Source of the DNA: Syntrophomonas sp. UBA1368
GTDB lineage: Bacteria > Bacillota > Syntrophomonadia > Syntrophomonadales > Syntrophomonadaceae
Direction: 5' to 3'
DNA length: 14,054 nucleotides
NCBI GenBank assembly: GCA_002305965.1
Contig: DBRM01000063.1
Coordinates: 35,473 to 49,526, forward strand
Part shown: piece by piece, positions 1 to 7,051 of the stretch
Layout of the letters: each line of letters opens with the position of its first letter
Position numbering within the stretch: the first letter of the stretch is position 1
Translations under genes and position numbers: made by a program
The notes under the pieces: generated by a model
Told to the model about the DNA's origin: nothing
The model's database searches: none
The model's input: only the letters and a program-made list of their open reading frames with translations

Positions 1-627
1 TATATTGTACCGGATATTTTTGTGGAAAAAATCGAAGGACAATATATTGTGATCGTAAATGATTTTCAATATGGACGTCTGACGGTGAACAATACATATC
101 AGAAGATTTTGCGTCAGCCTGAATCCTTTTCAGAAGACACCAAAAAATACCTGGAGGAAAAGCTAAGTTCAGCACTATGGCTGATCCGCAGCATCGAACA
201 GCGCCGCATGACCTTATACAAGGTTGCCCGTTGTATCGTTGATATCCAAACTGAGTTTCTTGACCACGGGGTGGAATATTTAAAGCCCCTTACTTTGCGT
301 CAGGTAGCTGATTTGGTTGAAGTGCATGAATCAACTGTCAGCCGGGCTACAGCTAATAAATATATTCAGACTCCGCAAGGCCTGCTGGAGATGAAATACT
401 TCTTTTCCACGGCTGTAAAATGCTATGGCCAGAGCGAAGTTTCCTCCAAATCAATAAAATTTGCTTTAGAAGAAATAATCCAGCAGGAGGATACAAGTAA
501 TCCGTTAAGCGATGAAAACATCGCTAAACAACTCGAAGACCGGGGTATAAAAATTTCCCGCCGTACCATCGCCAAGTACCGTCAGGAATTGAATATTCCT
601 CCCGCAATGTCCCGCAAGAGATATTAA
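1..627 (+). CDS. rpoN: RNA polymerase sigma-54 factor, C-terminal part (5' end outside window)
   Basis: The reading frame is open from base 1 (Tyr-Ile-Val-Pro-Asp...), so this is the last 208 residues of a larger protein; sigma-54 factors are usually about 450-480 residues. The first part resembles the end of the core-RNA-polymerase-binding domain. A helix-turn-helix follows (LTLRQVADLVEVHESTVSRA), which in the family contacts the -12 promoter element. Near the C-terminus is the RpoN box, seen as SRRTIAKYRQELNIP, which recognises the -24 element. Sigma-54 directs RNA polymerase to -24/-12 promoters that need an enhancer-binding ATPase. The protein ends normally at TAA. The next gene, gap, lies 232 bp away and has its own promoter candidate, so rpoN is probably a separate transcription unit. 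Identity is firm because both C-terminal signatures are intact. Confidence 0.96.
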   Translation, partial: YIVPDIFVEKIEGQYIVIVNDFQYGRLTVNNTYQKILRQPESFSEDTKKYLEEKLSSALWLIRSIEQRRMTLYKVARCIVDIQTEFLDHGVEYLKPLTLRQVADLVEVHESTVSRATANKYIQTPQGLLEMKYFFSTAVKCYGQSEVSSKSIKFALEEIIQQEDTSNPLSDENIAKQLEDRGIKISRRTIAKYRQELNIPPAMSRKRY

Positions 628-680
628 TCACATTAATTCTGGCCATATCCAAATTTTTCCCCGTAATTCTATTCATTTTC

Positions 681-689
681 TGCTATACT
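681..689 (+). promoter_or_regulatory. Candidate promoter of the glycolytic operon (extended -10)
   Basis: TGCTATACT is an extended -10 element (TGn plus TATACT, one mismatch to TATAAT). I see no good -35 hexamer at 17 bp, which is tolerated for extended -10 promoters. Transcription would start near 696 and give a leader of about 160 nt before gap. A weaker alternative is TTGCAC (732-737) with TAAGAT (756-761) at 18-bp spacing. Confidence 0.45.
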
Positions 690-748
690 ATTATTTTAGA
701 AATACTTTTCTTAAGCATTCTGTTACATTTTTTGCACAAGAAGATGAT

Positions 749-793
749 TTTATTGTAAGATACATGCTTTTTGATGCCCATGCTTAGAATAAA
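749..793 (+). repeat. Inverted repeat in the gap leader (possible operator or RNA hairpin)
   Basis: The arms TTTATTGTAAG (749-759) and CTTAGAATAAA (783-793) are complementary at 10 of 11 positions, with a central G-G mismatch. CATG copies at 763-766 and 779-782 can extend the pairing after a 3-nt bulge. The 7-mer CATGCTT also occurs as a direct repeat at 763-769 and 779-785. The element lies between the promoter candidate and gap, where it could be a repressor site or a leader hairpin. Which of these it is, if either, is inference. Confidence 0.4.
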
Positions 794-859
794 TAAAACC
801 AGGGCAAGCTAGTAAATAAAAATCAGAAATATACTAAATATAAAAGGAGTGAAAGATGT

Positions 860-1864
860 ATGTCAGTCAAGGTGGCGATCAATGGTTTTGGCCGTATCGG
901 ACGGCTGGTGACCAGAGCAGCAATGCAGCGTCCTGATATTGAAATTGTGGCAATAAATGATCTGGGCAGTGCTGATTCCAATGCGCATCTTTTCAAATAT
1001 GATTCCATACATGGAGAATATAAAGGTGATGTGCAGACTGAAGCAAATAACATAATAATCGACGGCAAAAAAATTCAATATACACAGGAGAAGGATCCGG
1101 AAAAACTGCCATGGAAGGAGCTGGGTGTACAGATCGTGGTAGAAGGGACCGGAGCCTTCAGAAGCAAAGCCAAAGCCAGCAAGCATCTGACTGCGGGTGC
1201 TTCCAAAGTGGTCATTACAGCACCTGGGGAAGGCGTAGACCTGACCATGGTAATGGGAGTCAATCACAACAAATACGTACCCGCCTATAATATCATTTCC
1301 AATGCCTCCTGTACCACCAACTGCCTGGCACCGGTAGCCAAAGTCCTGCTTGAAGAGTTCGGGATCGTTAAAGGCATGATGAATACCGTACACTCCTATA
1401 CCAATGATCAGCGGATCCTGGATCTGGAACACAAGGATCTAAGACGGGCCAGAGCTGCCAGCTTATCGCTTATTCCTACCACTACCGGAGCAGCCAGTGC
1501 ACTGGGGCTGGTCATTCCGGAACTGGCCGGCAAGCTGGACGGGTTGGCGATTCGAGTTCCTACTCCCAATGTTTCATTGCTGGATTTGACGGTTGAACTG
1601 GAGAAAACGGCCAGCCGTGATGCTGTAAATAACGCTTTTCAACAAGCCAGTCAGGGAAACCTGAAAGGTATTTTAAAATATACAGAGATCCCGTTGGTTT
1701 CCAATGATTACCGGGGCGAAAGTCATTCAGCTGTGGTCGACGGATTACTTACGATGATTCTTGGGGAACATATGGCAAAAGTTATTGCCTGGTACGATAA
1801 TGAATGGGGATATTCTCTCCGGGTGGTTGACGTTGTAAGTTTTATCGCTTCAAAGGGAATATGA
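860..1864 (+). CDS. gap: Glyceraldehyde-3-phosphate dehydrogenase, probably NAD-dependent
   Basis: The enzyme oxidises and phosphorylates glyceraldehyde 3-phosphate to 1,3-bisphosphoglycerate in the cytosol. The 334-residue length is standard. The Rossmann fold opens with NGFGRIGR (residues 8-15). Asp34 in AINDL is the acidic residue that usually selects NAD over NADP. The catalytic motif SNASCTTNC puts the nucleophile at Cys151 and its partner at His178 (TVHSYT). IPTTTGAA and the C-terminal WYDNEWGYS are also present. AAGGAGTG (844-851) precedes the ATG at 860; an ATG at 856 is in another frame and is ignored. It is the first gene of a run gap-pgk-tpiA-gpmI-eno. Many Firmicutes have cggR directly upstream; here the upstream gene is rpoN. 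NAD preference is inferred from one position. Confidence 0.97.
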   Translation: MSVKVAINGFGRIGRLVTRAAMQRPDIEIVAINDLGSADSNAHLFKYDSIHGEYKGDVQTEANNIIIDGKKIQYTQEKDPEKLPWKELGVQIVVEGTGAFRSKAKASKHLTAGASKVVITAPGEGVDLTMVMGVNHNKYVPAYNIISNASCTTNCLAPVAKVLLEEFGIVKGMMNTVHSYTNDQRILDLEHKDLRRARAASLSLIPTTTGAASALGLVIPELAGKLDGLAIRVPTPNVSLLDLTVELEKTASRDAVNNAFQQASQGNLKGILKYTEIPLVSNDYRGESHSAVVDGLLTMILGEHMAKVIAWYDNEWGYSLRVVDVVSFIASKGI

Positions 1865-1890
1865 TGCAGTAGTTTTGGAGGTGTGCTGAA

Positions 1891-3063
1891 TTGAGACACT
1901 TAAGGGATGCCGAACTGGAAGATAAAAGAGTATTGATGCGTGTAGATTTTAATGTACCCCTCGATGAAGAAGGAAATATTATAGATGATAATAAGATAAA
2001 GGCAGCATTACCTACCATTGAATATATTCTGAAACGTAATGCCCGGCTTATTCTTATGAGCCATCTGGGCAGACCCAAGGAAAGAGATGAAAAACACAGC
2101 CTGAAAGTAGTCGCTGCAAGGCTTAAGAGCCTGATCCAGGCCAATGTATCTATGTCATCAGAAACCGTCGGGCCGCAGGCGGAAGCAGCGGTTGCGGCGC
2201 TGAAGCCCGGCGAAGTCTTATTGCTGGAAAATGTCCGCTTTTGTGCCGGGGAAGAAAAGAACAGCCCGGAACTTTCCAAGCAAATGGCCCAATTGGGAGA
2301 TATATTTGTCAATGATGCTTTTGGTTCAGCACACCGTGCACATTCTTCCACCACCGGCGTAGGGGAATTTTTACCTTGTTATGCCGGTTTACTGATGGAA
2401 AAAGAAGTGACAATGCTAAGAAAGGTTCTGGAATACCCCGAAGCGCCACGGATGGCTATTTTAGGCGGAGCCAAAGTAGCTGATAAAATTGGCTTGATCG
2501 AAAACCTCCTGGACAAGACGGCCATCGTCCTGATTGGAGGCGGTATGGCCAATACTTTTTTAAAAGCCCAGGGGAAGAATATCGGCAAGTCGATGTTTGA
2601 AGAAAAATTCGTCGATGAAGCCAAGAGGCTGATCCTTATGGCGGCCGAAAAAAATGTAGAATTGATCTTGCCGGTAGATGTAGTGACCGCAGCTGAGTTA
2701 TCCCAGGAAGCAAAACCGGTTATTACTGATACTGACAATGTTGCCGATGATCTAATGATATTGGATATTGGACCAAAAACCATAGAATTGTTTAAAAGTG
2801 CTATTAAACGGGCGAAAACCATCATTTGGAACGGCCCGTTGGGAGTATATGAGTTTGAACAGTTTGCCAATGGTACACATGAAATATCGCGGGCTTTAGC
2901 CGAGGCACAAGCGATTACCGTGATTGGCGGCGGCGATTCATCAGCAGCTGTCATTAATCTGGGACTGGAAGACAAAATTACCCACATATCCACTGGCGGA
3001 GGAGCTACGCTGGAATTCCTGGAAGGAATCACTCTGCCAGGCGTAGCCGTATGTGAAGAATAA
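1891..3063 (+). CDS. pgk: Phosphoglycerate kinase
   Basis: It transfers the acyl phosphate of 1,3-bisphosphoglycerate to ADP, giving ATP and 3-phosphoglycerate. The 390 residues match the usual bacterial length of about 390-400. The N-terminal substrate domain shows RVDFNVPLD (17-25) and SHLGRPK (57-63). The C-terminal nucleotide domain shows GGAKVADKI, GGGMANTF, GPLGVYE, and the glycine-rich IGGGDSSAA and STGGGA motifs. The start is TTG at 1891, supported by GGAGGTG (1876-1882) eight bases upstream and by the conserved beginning of the protein. The gap from gap is 26 bp and the gap to tpiA is 15 bp, consistent with one transcript. A weak TTG start may tune its level relative to gap, but that is speculation. 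Confidence 0.97.
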   Translation: MRHLRDAELEDKRVLMRVDFNVPLDEEGNIIDDNKIKAALPTIEYILKRNARLILMSHLGRPKERDEKHSLKVVAARLKSLIQANVSMSSETVGPQAEAAVAALKPGEVLLLENVRFCAGEEKNSPELSKQMAQLGDIFVNDAFGSAHRAHSSTTGVGEFLPCYAGLLMEKEVTMLRKVLEYPEAPRMAILGGAKVADKIGLIENLLDKTAIVLIGGGMANTFLKAQGKNIGKSMFEEKFVDEAKRLILMAAEKNVELILPVDVVTAAELSQEAKPVITDTDNVADDLMILDIGPKTIELFKSAIKRAKTIIWNGPLGVYEFEQFANGTHEISRALAEAQAITVIGGGDSSAAVINLGLEDKITHISTGGGATLEFLEGITLPGVAVCEE

Positions 3064-3078
3064 CGGAGAGAACAGAAG

Positions 3079-3834
3079 ATGACTCCATCATTGATCATTG
3101 CCAATTGGAAGATGCATAAAACCATCAGCGAAGCCCAGGCTTTCTGCCGTGATTTCATTGTTTTGAGCCGGGGTCTGAAAAAGACCACGGTAGTCATATG
3201 TCCGCCCTTTACTGCTTTAGCCGCCGTTGCTGCCAGTCTGAAGTCATCAGATATTAAACTGGGAGCCCAGGATGTGCATTGGGAAGCTAAAGGGGCATAT
3301 ACCGGTGAGATTTCGCCAGATCAATTGGTGGATGCCGGATGCAGATATGTGATCATCGGCCATTCAGAAAGGCGCCAGATTCTGGGGGAAACAGATATTA
3401 TGATCAGGAAAAAGGTCAAGGCAGCGTTGGGCGCTGGGTTGATACCTATTTTATGTGTCGGAGAAACATTGCAGGAAAGACAGGAAAACAAGGCCTATGA
3501 AATCGTGGAACAGCAGATTACTGGTGCCTTGAAAGATATCGAATTTACAGAGGAGGATCTGGTGATCGCTTACGAACCGGTATGGGCGATCGGCACCGGT
3601 GTGAATGCCAGTTATCAGGATGCAGACGAAATGGCTGCACATATACGTACATGTCTGCAGAATATAAATACCAGAGTAATGGCAGCAAAAATACCGCTGC
3701 TTTATGGAGGCAGTGTGAAAGCTGATAATTTTGCAGAATTTTTACAGGGCAGCATAAACGGCGCTTTGGTAGGAGGCGCCAGTCTTGAAGCCGATTCTTT
3801 TTTTCAAATCGTGAGGTTATGTGAAAGTGCCTGA
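3079..3834 (+). CDS. tpiA: Triosephosphate isomerase
   Basis: It interconverts dihydroxyacetone phosphate and glyceraldehyde 3-phosphate, as a TIM barrel of 251 residues (normal length). Visible active-site residues are Lys11 in ANWKMHKT, the electrophilic His95 in IIGHSERR, and the catalytic base Glu166 in AYEPVWAIGTG, which runs into the mobile loop 6. The phosphate-binding LLYGGSVKADN motif and a GALVGGASL segment follow near the C-terminus. CGGAGAG sits ahead of the ATG. The last 14 bases overlap the start of gpmI, so the two genes are likely translationally coupled. Confidence 0.97.
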   Translation: MTPSLIIANWKMHKTISEAQAFCRDFIVLSRGLKKTTVVICPPFTALAAVAASLKSSDIKLGAQDVHWEAKGAYTGEISPDQLVDAGCRYVIIGHSERRQILGETDIMIRKKVKAALGAGLIPILCVGETLQERQENKAYEIVEQQITGALKDIEFTEEDLVIAYEPVWAIGTGVNASYQDADEMAAHIRTCLQNINTRVMAAKIPLLYGGSVKADNFAEFLQGSINGALVGGASLEADSFFQIVRLCESA

Positions 3835-5368
3835 AAAAACAGTAGTATTAATGATCCTTGACGGCTGGGGCAACCGGGAAGCCTGCGCCGATAACGCCAT
3901 AACCATGGCCAACCCGGTAAACTTTAACCGCTTGCGAGCCAATTATCCGCATACCTTGCTCAAGTGTTCCGGGCTGGATGTAGGTTTGCCGAATGGACTC
4001 ATGGGCAATTCGGAAGTGGGGCATTTAAATATCGGTTCGGGCCGGATTGTCTATCAGGAAATCACCCGTATAAGCAAGGCTATAGAGGATAAGAGCTTTT
4101 TTGTAAACCCAGCCCTGGTGCAGGCCATAGATGCTGCCAGAGATAAAGAAGGAGCGGTCCATCTGATGGGTCTGCTTTCTGATGGCGGCGTACACAGCCA
4201 TCTTGACCATTTGTTTGCTTTGCTTGAGTTATGCAGGCAGCGGCAGATGAATAAGGTATTTATCCATGGATTTCTCGACGGGCGTGATGTAAATCCAAAA
4301 AGTGCGGCAGAATATGCTGCCCGGATCAGCAGTGAAATGGAGAAAATCGGGATCGGTGAATTTGCCACCATTGGCGGCAGATTTTATGGGATGGACAGGG
4401 ATAAACACTGGGAGCGAATTGAAAAAGCCTATGATGCAATGGTAGCTGGAAAAGGTGAAAAAGCTGCCAATGTCTTCTCTGCTATAGAACAAAGTTATGA
4501 AATGCGGGTCTTTGATGAATTCATAGAACCAACGGTGATAATTGATCACGAAGGGAAACCTTTTGGATTAGTAAAGGATAACGACAGCATCATCTTTTTT
4601 AATTTTCGTGCTGACCGTGCGCGCCAGATAACCCGGGCTTTTACGGATGAGGACTTTACAGGATTTAAAGCCCCATATCGGCCTAAGGTAAATTTTGTGT
4701 GCATGACACAATATGACCATACCATAAAAGCCCCGGCAGCGTTTGAACCGCAGAATCTGGACAACACCCTGGGGGAATACCTTTCCCGGCAGGGTCTTAA
4801 GCAATTGCGTATTGCCGAAACGGAAAAATATGCCCATGTTACTTTTTTCTTCAATGGCGGAGTTGAGGAACCTAATCCGGGAGAAGACCGAATCCTGATA
4901 CCATCGCCGAATGTAGCTACCTATAACCTGAAACCGGAAATGAGCGCCCCGGAATTGACCGAACGGGTGATAAAAGAGATTGAGCGGGATTTTTATGACG
5001 TAATCATCATCAATTATGCCAATGCCGATATGGTAGGGCATACAGGTGTACTGGAGGCGGCGATCCAGGCGGTGAAAAGCGTGGATCATCTGATGAACCA
5101 GGTAGTAGAAGCGGTTCTGGCTAAAAATGGTACCGTGCTTATAACTGCAGATCATGGCAATTGCGAGATGATGGTATGCCCCACAAGCGGCAGCCCTTTT
5201 ACTGCCCACACTTCAGATCTGGTCCCTTTTATACTGGTTGATAACAATCTCAAAAATAAAGAACTGCTGGGTGGGCGATCATTACGGGATATTGCTCCCA
5301 CCCTGTTGGAATTGCTTCATTTGCCTGTCCCGGAGCAAATGACAGGACGCAGTATTATAAAATCATAA
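3821..5368 (+). CDS. gpmI: 2,3-bisphosphoglycerate-independent phosphoglycerate mutase
   Basis: It converts 3-phosphoglycerate to 2-phosphoglycerate through a phosphoserine intermediate and needs two Mn2+ ions. The 515 residues match the family (about 510). The metal-binding LMILDGWG lies at 10-17 (Asp14). The nucleophile is Ser64 in GNSEVGHLN. HGFLDGRDV, RFYGMDRD, FNFRADRARQ and the second metal cluster TADHGNCEM follow in the family order. The start is GTG at 3821, with GAGG (3813-3816) only 4 bases upstream; GTG at 3827 has a more usual 10-base spacing and would shorten the protein by two residues. The start overlaps the end of tpiA by 14 bp. No cofactor-dependent mutase is seen in the window, so this is presumably the glycolytic enzyme. 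Confidence 0.96.
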   Translation: MKVPEKTVVLMILDGWGNREACADNAITMANPVNFNRLRANYPHTLLKCSGLDVGLPNGLMGNSEVGHLNIGSGRIVYQEITRISKAIEDKSFFVNPALVQAIDAARDKEGAVHLMGLLSDGGVHSHLDHLFALLELCRQRQMNKVFIHGFLDGRDVNPKSAAEYAARISSEMEKIGIGEFATIGGRFYGMDRDKHWERIEKAYDAMVAGKGEKAANVFSAIEQSYEMRVFDEFIEPTVIIDHEGKPFGLVKDNDSIIFFNFRADRARQITRAFTDEDFTGFKAPYRPKVNFVCMTQYDHTIKAPAAFEPQNLDNTLGEYLSRQGLKQLRIAETEKYAHVTFFFNGGVEEPNPGEDRILIPSPNVATYNLKPEMSAPELTERVIKEIERDFYDVIIINYANADMVGHTGVLEAAIQAVKSVDHLMNQVVEAVLAKNGTVLITADHGNCEMMVCPTSGSPFTAHTSDLVPFILVDNNLKNKELLGGRSLRDIAPTLLELLHLPVPEQMTGRSIIKS

Positions 5369-5418
5369 ATGAAAACACTATAAATAAAGTTACGCATAAA
5401 CGGAAGGAGAAAGATTAA

Positions 5419-6705
5419 ATGAGTACGATTGTTGATGTATTTGCCAGAGAGTTGCTTGATTCCCGCGGAAATCCAACTGTTGAAGTGGAAGTAATACTGG
5501 AAGATGGAACCATGGGGCGGGCAATTGTACCTTCCGGGGCTTCTACCGGAGTCCACGAAGCAATTGAACTGCGGGACAATGATAAAGAAAGATTTCTGGG
5601 CAAAGGAGTTTTGACTGCCGTTGATAATGTTAATGAGATCATCGCACCGGAAATAATCGGCATGAATGTGACCGGTCAGATCGATATAGATACAATCATG
5701 CTGGAATTGGATGGAACCCCTAACAAGAGCAAACTGGGAGCCAATGCAATTTTAGGTGTTTCCATGGCAGTGGCCCGTGCGGCTGCTGAATTTTTAGGGA
5801 TTCCCCTATATCAATATATAGGCGGTATTAATGCCCGCCAGATACCGGTCCCCATGATGAACATATTAAACGGCGGACAGCATGCTGATAATAATGTAGA
5901 TATCCAGGAATTCATGATCGTTCCCACTGGTGCACCTTCCTTTGCGGAAGGACTGCGTATGGGAGTGGAAGTGTATCATAATCTGAAAAAAGTATTACAA
6001 GCCAAAGGGCTGGCAACATCAGTAGGAGATGAAGGCGGTTTCGCCCCGGATCTTCCCTCCAATGAAGCAGCTATCGAAGTAATACTGGAAGCGATAACAG
6101 CTGCCGGGTATAAAGCCGGGCAGGATATCCACCTGGCACTGGACGTGGCGGGGAGTGAATTGTACAAGGAAGGCAAGTATCATCTGGAAAGCACCAGGCA
6201 GGTAATGACATCAGAAGAAATGGTAGAGTTTTACACAGGACTGGTGCAGAAATACCCCATTATATCCATTGAGGATGGTCTGGCAGAAGATGATTGGGCT
6301 GGCTGGGCATTGCTGACGGAAAAACTGGGAGGAAAGATCCAGCTGGTAGGAGACGACCTTTTTGTTACCAACACCGAAAGGCTGGCGAAAGGAATCGAGG
6401 AGGGAATCTGCAACAGCATTTTAATTAAGCTAAACCAGATCGGCACTGTCAGTGAGACCCTGGATGCTATAGAAATGGCCAAACAGGCTGGATATACTTG
6501 TGTTATTTCCCATCGCTCGGGAGAAACCGAAGATACATTTATCGCAGATTTTGCAGTGGCAGCCAATGCCGGACAAATAAAGACAGGGGCACCCGCCCGC
6601 ACCGACCGGGTGGCAAAATACAATCAGCTGCTGCGAATTGAGGAAGAATTGGATGAATTTGCCCTTTATAAAGGATTAAAATCTTTTTACAACCTGAAAC
6701 GTTAG
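5419..6705 (+). CDS. eno: Enolase (phosphopyruvate hydratase)
   Basis: It dehydrates 2-phosphoglycerate to phosphoenolpyruvate with Mg2+; in many bacteria it also associates with RNA-degrading complexes. The length of 428 residues is typical. Visible features are the mobile loop SGASTG (39-44), GGQHADN (152-158), the catalytic acid Glu205 in SVGDEGGFAP, metal ligands Asp242, Glu285 (SIEDGL) and Asp312 (GDDLFVTN), the catalytic base Lys337 in ILIKLNQIG, and the C-terminal SHRSGETEDT. GGAAGGAGA (5401-5409) precedes the ATG. A 50-bp gap separates it from gpmI with no clear promoter or terminator, so it probably ends the glycolytic operon or reads on into secG. Every key residue is present. Confidence 0.98.
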   Translation: MSTIVDVFARELLDSRGNPTVEVEVILEDGTMGRAIVPSGASTGVHEAIELRDNDKERFLGKGVLTAVDNVNEIIAPEIIGMNVTGQIDIDTIMLELDGTPNKSKLGANAILGVSMAVARAAAEFLGIPLYQYIGGINARQIPVPMMNILNGGQHADNNVDIQEFMIVPTGAPSFAEGLRMGVEVYHNLKKVLQAKGLATSVGDEGGFAPDLPSNEAAIEVILEAITAAGYKAGQDIHLALDVAGSELYKEGKYHLESTRQVMTSEEMVEFYTGLVQKYPIISIEDGLAEDDWAGWALLTEKLGGKIQLVGDDLFVTNTERLAKGIEEGICNSILIKLNQIGTVSETLDAIEMAKQAGYTCVISHRSGETEDTFIADFAVAANAGQIKTGAPARTDRVAKYNQLLRIEEELDEFALYKGLKSFYNLKR

Positions 6706-6710
6706 CTGCA

Positions 6711-6740
6711 TTGTTTTAACTATCCGGATTGTGTTAAAAT
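6711..6740 (+). promoter_or_regulatory. Weak candidate promoter before secG
   Basis: TTGTTT (6711-6716) and TAAAAT (6735-6740) are separated by 18 bp. The -35 box matches consensus at only three positions. It would let secG and hppA be transcribed apart from eno, since no terminator follows eno. Confidence 0.35.
6714..6739. repeat. Inverted repeat overlapping the secG promoter candidate
   Basis: TTTTAAC (6714-6720) and GTTAAAA (6733-6739) are perfect complements. Between them lies the 8-bp palindrome ATCCGGAT (6722-6729). The two centres are offset by one base. It covers both promoter boxes, so a binding protein there could block transcription. There is no T-tract, so a terminator is unlikely. 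Confidence 0.35.
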
Positions 6741-6779
6741 ATCTATTGACTGTTTAATAGGAAAGCGGAGGTGAGAATT

Positions 6780-7001
6780 TTGAAGACAGCAGTCTTGATC
6801 CTGCAAGTTATATGCGCAATCGGGTTGATCACAACCGTCCTTTTGCAATCAGGTAAAAGTGCCGGTCTGTCAGGCAGTATTGCCGGGGGCGGGGAAGCCA
6901 TATTCGGAAAGAAAAAAGGCGTGGATGATTTACTGGCAAAGATTACTGGCTGGTTGGCCGCTTTATTTATGATATTAACTTTAGCTCTGGCATTAATCTA
7001 A
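6780..7001 (+). CDS. secG: Protein-export membrane protein SecG
   Basis: SecG is the small non-essential subunit of the SecYEG translocon in the cytoplasmic membrane. The 73-residue product has two hydrophobic segments, about residues 3-22 and 54-73. Between them is the family loop, with LLQSGKSAGLSGSI and GGGEAIFGKKKG. I place the start at TTG 6780, because the GTG at 6771 lies inside the ribosome binding site GGAGGTGA (6767-6774); TTG has a normal spacing and gives MKTAVLILQ, a typical SecG beginning. In Bacillus, secG is followed directly by the esterase gene and rnr; here hppA intervenes. The small size keeps confidence just below that of the enzymes. Confidence 0.93.
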   Translation: MKTAVLILQVICAIGLITTVLLQSGKSAGLSGSIAGGGEAIFGKKKGVDDLLAKITGWLAALFMILTLALALI

Positions 7002-7051
7002 AGTTACTGATTCTAAGCTGAAATTTGATTTATGCAGGGAGATGAATTTAA

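Noticed and set aside
622..636. ATTAAT-CAC-ATTAAT repeat at the end of rpoN as a terminator
   Set aside because: The stem is short, contains only A-T pairs and has no T-run after it.
628..859. Sigma-54 promoter before gap
   Set aside because: No TGGCAC-N5-TTGC type -24/-12 element is present despite the neighbouring rpoN.
4568..5209. Long open frame on the minus strand inside gpmI
   Set aside because: It is fully antisense to a well-conserved enzyme, shows no recognisable domain and has no convincing ribosome site. Similar antisense frames in pgk, tpiA, eno, hppA and rnr were dropped for the same reason.
6771..6779. GTG at 6771 as the secG start
   Set aside because: The codon lies within the GGAGGTGA ribosome site; TTG at 6780 has proper spacing.
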